Shown here: piece after piece, positions 25,549 through 34,479 of the stretch
Layout: each line of letters begins with the position of its first letter
Position numbering within the stretch: the first letter of the stretch is position 1
From: Actinomycetota bacterium
GTDB taxonomy: Bacteria; Actinomycetota; Acidimicrobiia; Acidimicrobiales; Ilumatobacteraceae
Length of the DNA stretch: 59,568 nt
Reading direction: 5' to 3'
NCBI GenBank assembly: GCA_016871355.1
Contig: VFZC01000016.1
Location: 1 to 59,568 of the forward strand
Notes under the pieces: generated by a model
Databases searched by the model: none
What the model was told of the DNA's origin: nothing
The model's input: the letters and a program-made list of their open reading frames with translations, nothing else
Position numbers and translations under genes: made by a program

Positions 25549-26984
25549 CCGCCACCGAACCCGTCGACTCGATGCAGTCGCGCATCGACCGAGTGTGGGA
25601 CGACGACATCGTTCCCGAACTCACCGGCTACATCCGCATTCCCAACGTCTCGAAGGCGTACGAACCCGATTGGCGCGAACTGGGCCACATGGATCGTGCG
25701 GTCGAACACATTCGCCGTTGGTGCGCGACCCGCGCGATCGCTGGTCTCACCGTCGACGTCGTGAGCCTGCCCGGACTCACTCCGATGATCGTGATGGAAG
25801 TGCCGGCCTTCGGCGCCGGTTCCACCCGCGGCGCCGACGACGTCGTGTTGCTGTACGGACACCTCGACAAGCAGCCCGAGATGGAAGGTTGGCGCGAGGG
25901 ATTCGGCCCGTGGACGCCGGTCATCGAGAACGAGCGGTTGTACGGACGCGGCGGCGCCGACGATGGCTACTCGGCGTACGCCACGCTGGCCGCGATCGAA
26001 GCCGCGCAAGCGGCCGGCTGGTCGCACGCGCGCCTGGTGATCCTCATCGAAGCCAGCGAGGAGAGCGGCAGTCCCGATCTGCCCGCTTATCTCGATCACC
26101 TCGCACCGTTGGTTGGTTCGCCATCGCTCGTGGTGTGCCTCGACTCGGGTTGCCTCGACGACCAACGCCTGTGGGTCACGACGTCGTTGCGCGGTCTGGC
26201 GTCGGGCACGTTGCGCGTCGACGTTCTCGCCGAGGGTGTTCACAGCGGTGAAGCCAGCGGAATCGTGCCCAGTTCGTTCCGGATCATTCGCCAGTTGCTC
26301 GATCGAGTGGAAGACGCCGCAACTGGTCGGGTGTTGCTCGACGAGTTGCACGTGGACATTCCGGACGATCGCCGACGCGAAGCGGTCGACACCAGCGCCG
26401 AGTTTCCCGAACCACTGGCCAGCCACTACCCCTTCGTCGGCAACACCCGCCCCATGGCCGACGATCCGGTCGAGCAAATGCTCGCCCACACGTGGCGCCC
26501 CACACTCAGCTACGTGGGAATCGACGGTGTGCCCTCGGTGGCTCGCGGTGGCAACGTGCTGCGCCCGTACACCGCGCTCTCGCTCTCGTTCCGCCTGCCA
26601 CCCACGTGCGATCACGAGCGCGCCATCGCCGCCATCGCTCGGACTCTCGAAGCGAATCCGCCGTCCGACGCCAGCGTGACCTTCTCCGATCACAACGCCG
26701 CACCGGGCTGGAACGCTCCGTCGTTCGCCCCGTGGCTCGCCGATGCACTCGAGGATGCGTCGACCACCGCGTTCGGCAACTCGTGGCGAGCCTTCGGCGA
26801 AGGTGGAACCATCCCGTTCATGGGCATGCTGGGCGACAAGTTCCCCGAGGCACAGTTCGTGATCACCGGAGTTCTCGGACCGGGCTCCAATGCCCACGGC
26901 CCGAACGAGTTCCTCGACATCCGTACCGGAAAGAAGATCACCACCGCTATCGCCTGCATCCTGCGCTCGCACGCATCACGCTGA
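25545..26984 (+). CDS. M20-family metallopeptidase (carnosinase/DUG1-like)
   Basis: 479-aa zinc dipeptidase-like hydrolase. The metal motif VLLYGHLDKQPEME matches CNDP/DUG1-type M20 enzymes. LYGRGGADDGYSAY gives the bridging aspartate, EASEESGSPDL the general base and metal glutamates, CLDSGCLDD the next metal aspartate, and GSNAHGPNEF the last histidine. HSGEASGIVPSSFRIIRQLLD marks the dimerisation lid. All catalytic residues appear present. GTG 25545 overlaps the upstream stop by 4 nt, so it is coupled to the flavoenzyme gene. Substrate unknown. Confidence 0.9.
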   Translation: MTATEPVDSMQSRIDRVWDDDIVPELTGYIRIPNVSKAYEPDWRELGHMDRAVEHIRRWCATRAIAGLTVDVVSLPGLTPMIVMEVPAFGAGSTRGADDVVLLYGHLDKQPEMEGWREGFGPWTPVIENERLYGRGGADDGYSAYATLAAIEAAQAAGWSHARLVILIEASEESGSPDLPAYLDHLAPLVGSPSLVVCLDSGCLDDQRLWVTTSLRGLASGTLRVDVLAEGVHSGEASGIVPSSFRIIRQLLDRVEDAATGRVLLDELHVDIPDDRRREAVDTSAEFPEPLASHYPFVGNTRPMADDPVEQMLAHTWRPTLSYVGIDGVPSVARGGNVLRPYTALSLSFRLPPTCDHERAIAAIARTLEANPPSDASVTFSDHNAAPGWNAPSFAPWLADALEDASTTAFGNSWRAFGEGGTIPFMGMLGDKFPEAQFVITGVLGPGSNAHGPNEFLDIRTGKKITTAIACILRSHASR

Positions 26985-26993
26985 GGACTCACC

Positions 26994-28211
26994 ATGTGGA
27001 AGATGCTGCGCGCCAACGCCGATATGCGGCGTCTCTTCATCGCGCAGGTCATCTCGTATCTCGGCGACTGGTTCAGTTTCGTGGCCCTGGTCGGCCTCGT
27101 CGACGATCTGACCGATTCGAGTTTCCTGGTGTCGATGATCGTGGTGTCGTTCTCGTTGCCGTCGTTCATCGCCTCACCGATCGCCGGCGTGATCGTCGAT
27201 CGATTCGACCGCCGACGCATCCTCATCGTGGTGTCGCTCGTGCAATCGATGGCGGCCCTTGGTCTCGTGCTCGTCGGGGCCGACACCATCTGGCTCGCGT
27301 TCGTGTGCCAGAGCATCATCTCGGGCCTGGCCGCCATCGTGAAACCGGCGTCCGAAGCCGGCACACCGAATCTCGCCCGTGACGCCGAAGAACTCGGTAA
27401 GGCCCAAGCCCTGTTCGGCTCCACGTGGGGTGTCATGTTGGCGGTGGGTGCCGCCGTGGGCGGATTCTTCGCCGCCACCCTCGGACGCGACACGGCGTTC
27501 ATCATCAACGCCGCATCGTTCGTGGTGTCGGCCTGGTTCATCTTCTTGATCACCAAACCGCTTCAAGAGGAACGTCAGCAGACCCGTTCGCGTATGCGAC
27601 CCATCGCCGACATGCGTGAGGCCCTCGGTCACGCGCGTCGCGATTCGGTACTCCTCGCTCTGCTCTTGTCGAAGACCACCTTCGCCATCGGATCCGGTGT
27701 GGTGAGTCAGTTGGCCGTACTGGCGAGCGATGTATACCGGGGCGGTGACGGCGCCCGCGGAATTCTCATCGCCGCGCGTGGTGCCGGAGTCGGTCTCGGC
27801 CCCATCATCGCCACCCGCTTCACCGGCGGCGACGTGGGCAAGGTGCTCACGGTGTGCGGCTACGCCAGCTTGGCGTTCAGCGTCTTCTATCTCACCGGCG
27901 CCTGGATGCCCGCGCTCTGGCTGTGCGTCATCTTCATCACGGCCGCGCACCTGGGCGGCGGCGCGCAATGGACGCTCAGCACGTACGGCTTACAGATGCG
28001 CTCACCCGATCAGATACGCGGTCGCATCCTGGCCGGCGACTTCGCGCTCATGACCTTGGTGCTCTCGATCACGAGCCTGGCTGCTGGCGCGTTGTCGGAA
28101 GCCACCAGCGTGCGCACGGCGATCACCGCGTTCGCGGCGGCGGCCGCCGTGGCCAGCCTGATCTACATCAGTGCGACGCGGAGTCTGCGCAAGCAGCTGC
28201 TGCGTCAGTGA
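26994..28211 (+). CDS. MFS transporter (12 TM)
   Basis: 405-aa permease of the MFS_3/enterobactin-exporter-like group. FIAQVISYLGDWFSFVALVGLV is TM1, DRFDRRRILIVVSLVQS is motif A, and FGSTWGVMLAVGAAVGGFFAATLG is TM5. The second half has ARGAGVGLGPIIA and LQMRSPDQIRGRILAGDFAL, usual in this group. The cargo is unknown. GAGGACTCACC precedes ATG 26994. It is third in a run with the flavoenzyme and peptidase. Its 3' end overlaps the convergent serine hydrolase gene by 44 bp. Confidence 0.88.
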   Translation: MWKMLRANADMRRLFIAQVISYLGDWFSFVALVGLVDDLTDSSFLVSMIVVSFSLPSFIASPIAGVIVDRFDRRRILIVVSLVQSMAALGLVLVGADTIWLAFVCQSIISGLAAIVKPASEAGTPNLARDAEELGKAQALFGSTWGVMLAVGAAVGGFFAATLGRDTAFIINAASFVVSAWFIFLITKPLQEERQQTRSRMRPIADMREALGHARRDSVLLALLLSKTTFAIGSGVVSQLAVLASDVYRGGDGARGILIAARGAGVGLGPIIATRFTGGDVGKVLTVCGYASLAFSVFYLTGAWMPALWLCVIFITAAHLGGGAQWTLSTYGLQMRSPDQIRGRILAGDFALMTLVLSITSLAAGALSEATSVRTAITAFAAAAAVASLIYISATRSLRKQLLRQ

Positions 28212-29361
28212 GTCCCTGCGCGCGCAGATCGTTCGCCAAGTTCTGAGCCATCTGGTTCATGACGTACGCGAAACCGAGTTGCTTCTCGGGCAGAGCGAAC
28301 GCCACCGACCCTCCGGCACCCGGATGTCCGAACGAACCCGGCCCAGCGTACGGAGTGAACTGGCCGTGGGTCATGAAACCCATGCCGAACGTGGTGGGCA
28401 TGATCAGACAGGTGTCGGGCTCACCGGCCGGCGTGACCGTGGTTCGGGCCACGTCGACCGTGGATGAGTCGAGCAAACGCACGCCGTCCACCTCACCGAT
28501 GGTTGCTGCGTAGATGCGTGCGAGCGAACGCGCGTTGGTGATGCCGTTGGCGGCCGGAATCTCGGCGGCGTGCACTTCGCGTCGATTGAACGTGCCGTCG
28601 CCACCGAACGCGCCGTTCAGCGACAACGCCTGACCGCCCGGCGAATTGGGTCCCATGAACTGCTCGAGCATGGCCTTGATGGCCGGATCGATGTCTTCAC
28701 CGGGCGGCGGATTGATCCCGCCGATCATGGGCGACACACGCGACTCCTGTGATTCGGGAAGACCGATCCAGAACTCGGCGCCGAGCGGGCGAACGATCTC
28801 GTCCTGCACGAACGCGCCGATGCTGCGCTTCTTGGGGTCGACGCGTCGCACGAGTTCGCCGGCCAACCAGCCGTAGGTGAGCGCGTGGTAGCCGTGCTTG
28901 GTTCCGATGTCCCAGCGCGGCCTGGTGTCGGCCAGCCGTGCGGTGACGGTGTTCCAGTCGAGTGCGTCGGCGAGCGAGATGTCGCCGTCGACGGTGTACA
29001 GACCACACTGGTGCGACAGCAGTTGCGCAAGGGTCGCGTCGCCCTTGCCGTGCTGAGCGAACTCGGGCCAGTACGTCGCCACCTTCTCCGAGTACGACAA
29101 CAGACCACGCTGAGCGCAGATGGCGACCGCGATGGCGGTGATGCCCTTGGTGGTGGAGAACACCAACTGCAACGTGTCGTCGGTGTAGGCGGTGGTGCGT
29201 TCCTTGTCGAAGTGACCACCCCACAGGTCGACCACTTTGCGACCTCGGTGATACACCGACACCGCGCACCCGGTCTCCTGTCCGCTGTCGAGATTGGCCA
29301 CGAACGCGTCGCGGACGCGCTCCCAGCCGGCGTCGACCGATCCCCCCACTGTTGACGACAT
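28168..29361 (-). CDS. Serine hydrolase, beta-lactamase/EstB-like
   Basis: 397-aa class C beta-lactamase-fold hydrolase, probably an esterase. The nucleophile motif is S69-T-T-K72 (FSTTKG). Y158 in KHGYHALTYGW is the likely YxN-equivalent base, with no Asn, as in esterases of this family. The KTG box equivalent is FGHPGAGGSVAFALP (HPGAGG). No signal peptide is seen, so it is likely cytoplasmic. ATG 29361 overlaps the upstream LLM oxidoreductase stop by one base (TGATG), so the two are coupled. Cytoplasmic location and this pairing favour ester or lactone cleavage over antibiotic resistance. Confidence 0.88.
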   Translation of the reverse strand: MSSTVGGSVDAGWERVRDAFVANLDSGQETGCAVSVYHRGRKVVDLWGGHFDKERTTAYTDDTLQLVFSTTKGITAIAVAICAQRGLLSYSEKVATYWPEFAQHGKGDATLAQLLSHQCGLYTVDGDISLADALDWNTVTARLADTRPRWDIGTKHGYHALTYGWLAGELVRRVDPKKRSIGAFVQDEIVRPLGAEFWIGLPESQESRVSPMIGGINPPPGEDIDPAIKAMLEQFMGPNSPGGQALSLNGAFGGDGTFNRREVHAAEIPAANGITNARSLARIYAATIGEVDGVRLLDSSTVDVARTTVTPAGEPDTCLIMPTTFGMGFMTHGQFTPYAGPGSFGHPGAGGSVAFALPEKQLGFAYVMNQMAQNLANDLRAQGLTDAAAACADSASH

Positions 29362-30416
29362 CAGCCGATCAATTCCTTGAGCGTCTCGATGGTCTTGACC
29401 GCATCAGGGCCCACCGGGTTGACCGACAGCACCGTGACACCGGCTTCCTTGTAGGCGGCGAGACGCTCCTTGATGTAGCCCTTCGGACCCACCAGGTTGC
29501 TCTTCTCGATCATTTCACCGGGCACGGCCTTGGCGGCTTCTTCCTTCTTGCCGTCCAAGTAGAGGTCCTGGACCTCGATGGCCTCTTTTTCGTAGCCGTA
29601 CTTCTTGCAGATGCTGTTGTAGAAGTTCTTGTCGCGCGCACCCATGCCACCGATGTACAAAGCGGCGTTCGGACGAGCGAAGTCGAGGATCTTCTTCTGC
29701 GCGTCGCCGGTGAGCGACTCGTCGATGGCCACCATGCCGCCGGCCGAAATCTGCAACTGGCCCAGACTCGGATCGCGCTTGGCCAAACCCTTCTTCAGAT
29801 CGTCGCCCCACACGTTGTGGAACTTCTCGGGGTCGAAGAAGATCGGCAACCAGCCATCGGCAACTTCAGCCGTGGCCTGCACACTCAAGCCCATGAGGCT
29901 GGCCCACCAGATCGGAATGTCGGTGCGAATCTCTTGGCCCGGCTTGATGATCTTCAACGGCTTGCCGAGACCGGTGCCTTCTCCTGCCGGCAACGGAACC
30001 TTCACGGTCTGGCCGTTCATCTGGAACGGCTGCTCGCGCTTCCAGATCATGCGGCAGGCGTCGATGTACTCCTTGATGCGCTGCATCGGCTTCTCGTACG
30101 GAACACCGTGGAAGCCTTCGATCACCTGCGGGCCCGAGGCGCCCAGACCGAGGATGAAGCGGCCGTTGCTCACGTAGTCGCAGCCGGCGGCGGTCATGGC
30201 CATGAGCGCGGCGGTGCGGCTGTACACGTTCACGATGCCGGTGCCGATTTCCACGCGCGACGTCTTGGCCGCGAGGTATCCCACTTGGCTGATGGCGTCG
30301 GCGCTGTAGGCCTCGGCGATCCAGACCACGTCGAGACCGGCCTTCTCGAGTTCGACCACGCGATCGACGGCGGCATGGAAGCCTCCGGCGTAGTTGAGCA
30401 TCATCGACAGTTTCAC
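29361..30416 (-). CDS. LLM-class F420-dependent oxidoreductase
   Basis: 351-aa luciferase-like TIM-barrel enzyme. ELEKAGLDVVWIAEAYSADAISQVGYLAAKTSRVEIGTGIVNVYSRTAALMAM is the characteristic N-terminal half; FILGLGASGPQVIEGFHGVPYEKPMQRIKEY follows. This profile fits actinobacterial F420-dependent oxidoreductases rather than FMN luciferases, though cofactor choice is inferred. GTG 30416 is preceded by AAAGGGG; the start 9 residues later in MMLNYAGG is less likely. The downstream serine hydrolase overlaps it by one base. Confidence 0.88.
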   Translation of the reverse strand: MKLSMMLNYAGGFHAAVDRVVELEKAGLDVVWIAEAYSADAISQVGYLAAKTSRVEIGTGIVNVYSRTAALMAMTAAGCDYVSNGRFILGLGASGPQVIEGFHGVPYEKPMQRIKEYIDACRMIWKREQPFQMNGQTVKVPLPAGEGTGLGKPLKIIKPGQEIRTDIPIWWASLMGLSVQATAEVADGWLPIFFDPEKFHNVWGDDLKKGLAKRDPSLGQLQISAGGMVAIDESLTGDAQKKILDFARPNAALYIGGMGARDKNFYNSICKKYGYEKEAIEVQDLYLDGKKEEAAKAVPGEMIEKSNLVGPKGYIKERLAAYKEAGVTVLSVNPVGPDAVKTIETLKELIG

Positions 30417-30477
30417 GAGAACCCCTTTCGACGGGTTGGCAACGGGCCGAACCCTGCCGGGAACCCTACGCCCGGCG

Positions 30478-31347
30478 CTACGGGCGGCGGGAGTCGAACG
30501 CCGAACCGTCGCTGATGGCTCGGTCCGTTGCCGCCACCTCGGGGTTGAGGTTTCCGCTGCGGAATCCCTCCAGGTCGAGGGTGACGTAGCGATAGCCCGC
30601 ACCCTTGACGGCCTCGATCACGGCGTGGCGCGCCGATACGGCGCGGGCCAATTCGGTTTCGTCCACTTCGAGCCGGGCGATCTCGCCGTAGTGGCGAACG
30701 CGGACCTGTCGGAAACCGAGCTGATGCAGAGCAGCTTCGGCCCGGTCGACGCGCGAAAGGATTTCCACCGTGACCGCAGTTCCGTACGGAACGCGACTGG
30801 CCAAACACGCCGCGGCCGGTTTGTCCCACGTGCGCAGTTCGAGTCGACGCGACGCCTCACGAACATCGGCTTTGGTGAATCCGGCCAACACCAGCGGGAA
30901 CACGGCCCCGCGTTCGATGGCGGCTCGTTGACCCGGACGATGATCGGCGAGGTCGTCGACATTGACTCCCAACACCACGGTGGCACGCTCACGTTCGGCG
31001 ATGGGTGCGACCACGTCCATGAGTTCGGCCTTGCAGTGATAACAACGATCGAGATCGTTGGCGCGATACGCGGCCCGTTCCATCTCGGCGGTGTCGACCG
31101 GCGTCCACCGCAAGTTCCATTCGTCGGCCAGAAGTCGGCACTCGCGTTCCTCCTCACCGGCCAGGCTGGGCGAGACCGCCGTGACGGCGTGGGCTCGCTC
31201 TCGACCGAGCACCCGGTGGGCGATGGCTGCGACGAACGCCGAGTCGGCGCCACCACTGAAAGCCACCACGACCGAACCGAGATCGGCCAGCACGCTCTCG
31301 AGCGCGGCCATCTTCGTGGTCAGTTCGTCGCTCACGGGGAGAGTCAC
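30478..31347 (-). CDS. larE: LarE-type ATP-dependent sacrificial sulfur transferase
   Basis: 289-aa PP-loop enzyme that, in LarE, inserts sulfur into the nickel-pincer nucleotide cofactor. The ATP loop is VAFSGGADSAFVA (residues ~28-40). Three cysteines are in place: C102 and C105 (DRCYHCKAEL) and C181 (AACLASRVPYG). LarE proteins with this CxxC plus C set carry a 4Fe-4S cluster and act repeatedly, rather than sacrificing a single cysteine. No larB, larC or racemase gene is in the window. GTG 31347 has GGGGG directly upstream; ATG codons 12 residues later are an alternative. Confidence 0.85.
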   Translation of the reverse strand: MTLPVSDELTTKMAALESVLADLGSVVVAFSGGADSAFVAAIAHRVLGRERAHAVTAVSPSLAGEEERECRLLADEWNLRWTPVDTAEMERAAYRANDLDRCYHCKAELMDVVAPIAERERATVVLGVNVDDLADHRPGQRAAIERGAVFPLVLAGFTKADVREASRRLELRTWDKPAAACLASRVPYGTAVTVEILSRVDRAEAALHQLGFRQVRVRHYGEIARLEVDETELARAVSARHAVIEAVKGAGYRYVTLDLEGFRSGNLNPEVAATDRAISDGSAFDSRRP

Positions 31348-31406
31348 ACCCCCATCGTGCCACGCGAGAGTGGGTCGACCCCCGGGCACGGGCAGACTCA
31401 CAGGGC

Positions 31407-32321
31407 ATGTCCGCCGACCACGCGCTCCGCAACCACGACCGCTTCCCGGTCGGCGATGGTCGAATCGTGCCCGTACCGGCCACGGGCGGAGTGGTTCTGC
31501 GAACGATCGCGCGCACACCGCTCACGGCGGACCCGTCGCTACCACCCGTTCTTCTCATTCATGGCCTGGCCTCGAACGCACGCATGTGGGACGGCGTCGG
31601 ATCGGCCTTGGCTCGCCAGGGCATCGCGTCGGTGGCCGTCGATCTGCGTGGTCACGGACTCTCCGACAAACCCGACACTGGATACGACTTCGACACCGTG
31701 AGCGACGACCTCGTGAAGGTTCTCGATCATTTCGAATGGCCGCGGGCGATCTTCGTCGGCCAGTCGTGGGGCGGCAACGTCGTGGTGCACTCGGCTCATC
31801 GCCACGGCGATCGTGTGGTGGGCGCGGTCCCCGTCGATGGCGGCATGATCGAACTCGGTCGCGTGTTCGCCGAGTGGGATCAATGCGCTCACGCCTTGCG
31901 TCCGCCCAACCTGCTCGGCACGCGTAGCGGCCGCATGGACGCGGCCATCCGTTCGATGCATTCCGATTGGCCCGAGTCCGGCGTCATCGGCGCGTTGTCG
32001 AACTTCGAACTGCTCGACGACGGCACCATCCGGCCCTGGCTCACTCTCGACCGCCACCTCGCGATCCTCCGACATCTGTGGGAACACCGTCCGTCCGATC
32101 TATATCCGCAGATCGATCGGCCGATTCTGTGGATTCCCGCCGACTCGGGTGACGTGGCCTGGACCGCCAACAAGGATGATTCGATCGAAGCCGCCACCAA
32201 GGCCTTGGCGAAGTCTCGAGTTCACTGGTTCCGCCCGGCACATCACGACGTTCACGCGCAACATCCCGAGCGTGTGGCCGAAGTGATCGTCGCCAACATA
32301 AAGAACGGCTTTCTGGCATGA
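31407..32321 (+). CDS. Alpha/beta hydrolase
   Basis: 304-aa hydrolase. LLIHGLASNARMWDGVG gives the oxyanion HG motif, VAVDLRGHGLSDKP follows strand 4, and the nucleophile elbow is GQSWGGN (S120). The acid is probably in the WIPADSGD region and the histidine in HHDVHAQHP near the C-terminus. No signal peptide. ATG 31407. Its stop overlaps the start of the S51-like fusion gene by 4 nt (ATGA), suggesting a shared function. Confidence 0.85.
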   Translation: MSADHALRNHDRFPVGDGRIVPVPATGGVVLRTIARTPLTADPSLPPVLLIHGLASNARMWDGVGSALARQGIASVAVDLRGHGLSDKPDTGYDFDTVSDDLVKVLDHFEWPRAIFVGQSWGGNVVVHSAHRHGDRVVGAVPVDGGMIELGRVFAEWDQCAHALRPPNLLGTRSGRMDAAIRSMHSDWPESGVIGALSNFELLDDGTIRPWLTLDRHLAILRHLWEHRPSDLYPQIDRPILWIPADSGDVAWTANKDDSIEAATKALAKSRVHWFRPAHHDVHAQHPERVAEVIVANIKNGFLA

Positions 32322-33583
32322 CCGCACTGCCCCGCATTCTCACGATCATGGGTTCGGGTGAAACCGCGCCCACGATGATGAAGCATCACCGCGAACTCAT
32401 CGCTCGTCTTCCCGACGGGGCTCGCGCCGTCGTTCTCGACACGCCATACGGATTCCAGGAGAACGCACCCGAACTCACCTCGCGCGCGGTCGAGTACTTC
32501 CGCCAGAGCGTCGGCCATCCGATCGAGATCGCCGGACTCACTCGCGTGAAGGGTGCCGATTTGCTCGATGTCGAACAAGGGTTAAGTCGCATTCGTCAGG
32601 CCGACTACTTGTTCGCCGGACCCGGTTCGCCCACGTACGCGTTGCGCCAATGGGCCGACACGGCGGTGCCCGATGTCGTTCGGTCGAAGCTGCAGAACGG
32701 CGGTGCGGTCACATTCGCATCAGCCGCCGCCCTCACTCTCGGTCGCTACACCGTGCCGGTCTACGAGATCTACAAGGTGGGTGACGAGCCGCGTTGGCTC
32801 GACGGCCTCGACGTGCTGTCGGTGATCGATCTCGACGTGGCGGTCATCCCGCACTACGACAACTCCGAGGGCGGACACCACGACACGAGATTCTGCTACC
32901 TGGGCGAAAAACGTCTGGCGATGCTCGAAGACGAGTTGCCGGCCTCGGCCCACGTGATCGGCGTCGACGAGCACACCGGCCTCATCATCGACATCGACGC
33001 CGGAACCGCCACGGTCATCGGCAACGGCACGGTCACCGTGCGCATTCGCGGCGCATCCACCGTGTACGAGTCGGGACGCGTTCTACCCATCGATGCCCTT
33101 CGTGATCCGGCCCGTGGATCGGTAGCGGTTCCGTCGGCACCGTCGGCACCGATCGGTCGTGATGCGGATGCGTCGTCGACTGATGCGAGCGGTGGATCGT
33201 TGTCACTCGCCGACGACGTCGCGGGGGCCGAAAGCGAATTCGACATCGCTCTCGCCGCCGGCGACTCGGCTCGAGCCGTGCGCGCCACCCTCGATCTCGA
33301 GACGTCCATCCGCCACTGGTCGGCCGACACCTTGCAGAGCGACGCCATGGATCGCGCTCACGCCGCGCTGCGATCGATGATCGTGCGTCTGGGCGATGCC
33401 GCCGTGAAGGGTCTGGCCGATCCGCGCGAAGCGTTGGCTCCGGTCATGAACGTCCTCATCGAACTGCGCGGTGCCGTGCGGGCCGACAAGCGTTACGACC
33501 TGTCCGACTTGATTCGCGACCGCCTCGGCGCCATCGGCATCGAGGTACGCGACACGCCCGACGGGCCGGTCTGGGTTCTCTGA
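32318..33583 (+). CDS. Fusion: S51/cyanophycinase-like domain with CysRS C-terminal-like domain
   Basis: 421-aa two-domain protein. Residues 1-260 form a class I glutaminase-like fold as in peptidase E/cyanophycinase: ILTIMGSGETAP at the start, LFAGPGSPTYALRQW, and GGAVTFASAAALTLGRY, where S135 could be the nucleophile, then PHYDNSEGGHHD. A Ser/Ala/Asp-rich linker spans 265-300. Residues 303-421 look like the C-terminal helical domain of cysteinyl-tRNA synthetase, ending RYDLSDLIRDRLGAIGIEVRDTPDGPVWVL, which matches the end of CysS. No tRNA-synthetase catalytic domain is present. Function unknown. ATG 32318 overlaps the hydrolase stop. Confidence 0.8.
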   Translation: MTALPRILTIMGSGETAPTMMKHHRELIARLPDGARAVVLDTPYGFQENAPELTSRAVEYFRQSVGHPIEIAGLTRVKGADLLDVEQGLSRIRQADYLFAGPGSPTYALRQWADTAVPDVVRSKLQNGGAVTFASAAALTLGRYTVPVYEIYKVGDEPRWLDGLDVLSVIDLDVAVIPHYDNSEGGHHDTRFCYLGEKRLAMLEDELPASAHVIGVDEHTGLIIDIDAGTATVIGNGTVTVRIRGASTVYESGRVLPIDALRDPARGSVAVPSAPSAPIGRDADASSTDASGGSLSLADDVAGAESEFDIALAAGDSARAVRATLDLETSIRHWSADTLQSDAMDRAHAALRSMIVRLGDAAVKGLADPREALAPVMNVLIELRGAVRADKRYDLSDLIRDRLGAIGIEVRDTPDGPVWVL

Positions 33584-33605
33584 CCCACCGACCAAAGAGA
33601 AACTC

Positions 33606-34478
33606 TCAGCCGGTGGTGAGCGCCGGACCCGAATGGTGATCGAGGCCGGCCACCCGAGCGCGTCGCCGAACACCCACGCTCACGTACGCGACGATGAACG
33701 CCGCTGTACCGCACAGGATGATGACGGCACCGCTCGGCACATCGGCGTACCAACTGGCGTACATGCCCACACCACCGAACAGCGCACCGAGCACCGGCGA
33801 GAGCCACAGCATGCGGCCGAACGAGTTGGTGAAAAGCCGTGAGGAGACGGCGGGCAGTACGAGCAGAGCCGAGATGAGCAGTACGCCGATCACACGCACG
33901 GTCACGAGGATGGTGGCCGACAGCAAGAACATGAGCGTTGCTTCCATGGCCGGCACCCGAACACCGCTCACGGCCGCCACTTCGGGGTCGAACGTGGTGA
34001 AGAGAAGTTTGCGGTACAGCAACACCACCGCGATCGCGCTCACGATGCCGACACCCGCCACCGCGGCGATGTCACCGGGAAACACGCCGAGTACGTTGCC
34101 GAACAAGACCGCGTCGATACTCCGACTGGCCTGCCCGTAGCGAGCCTGCAGCGCGAGACCCATGGCGAACGACGCCGTGGTGATCACTCCGATGGCGGCA
34201 TCGGCACCGATGATGCGACGGCGGGCCACTCGGCCGATCATCAGACCCGACGCCAATCCCCAGAGTCCGGCGCCGATGAAGTAGTTGAGTTCGAGAACGG
34301 CGGCCAAGGCGGCCCCGCCGAAGATCGCGTGGCTCAGACCGTGGCCGATGTAGCTCATGTTGCGCAGAACGACGAAGACGCCGATGAGTCCGCACAGCGC
34401 TCCGGCCAACGTGGCGATCACGAGACCGTTGCGGAAGAACTCGTACTGGAACGGTTCGGCGAGGTCGACCGCGAGCAC
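33606..34478 (-). CDS. znuB: Zinc/manganese ABC transporter, permease
   Basis: 290-aa ABC-3 family permease with about eight helices. Signature segments: GALCGLIGVFVVLRNMSYIGHGLSHAIFGGAALA, SIDAVLFGNVLGV, and VSGVRVPAMEATLMFLLSATILVTVRVIGVLLISALLVLPAVSSRLFTNSFGRML. It forms the membrane channel of the import system with the two genes upstream. GTG 34478 is one base after the ATPase stop. Symbol given by family; zinc against manganese is not settled by sequence. Confidence 0.88.
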   Translation of the reverse strand: MLAVDLAEPFQYEFFRNGLVIATLAGALCGLIGVFVVLRNMSYIGHGLSHAIFGGAALAAVLELNYFIGAGLWGLASGLMIGRVARRRIIGADAAIGVITTASFAMGLALQARYGQASRSIDAVLFGNVLGVFPGDIAAVAGVGIVSAIAVVLLYRKLLFTTFDPEVAAVSGVRVPAMEATLMFLLSATILVTVRVIGVLLISALLVLPAVSSRLFTNSFGRMLWLSPVLGALFGGVGMYASWYADVPSGAVIILCGTAAFIVAYVSVGVRRRARVAGLDHHSGPALTTG

Positions 34479-34479
34479 G

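Noticed and set aside
25440..26972. 510-codon minus-strand open frame opposite the M20 peptidase
   Set aside because: No domain content; the plus strand encodes a complete peptidase with all catalytic residues.
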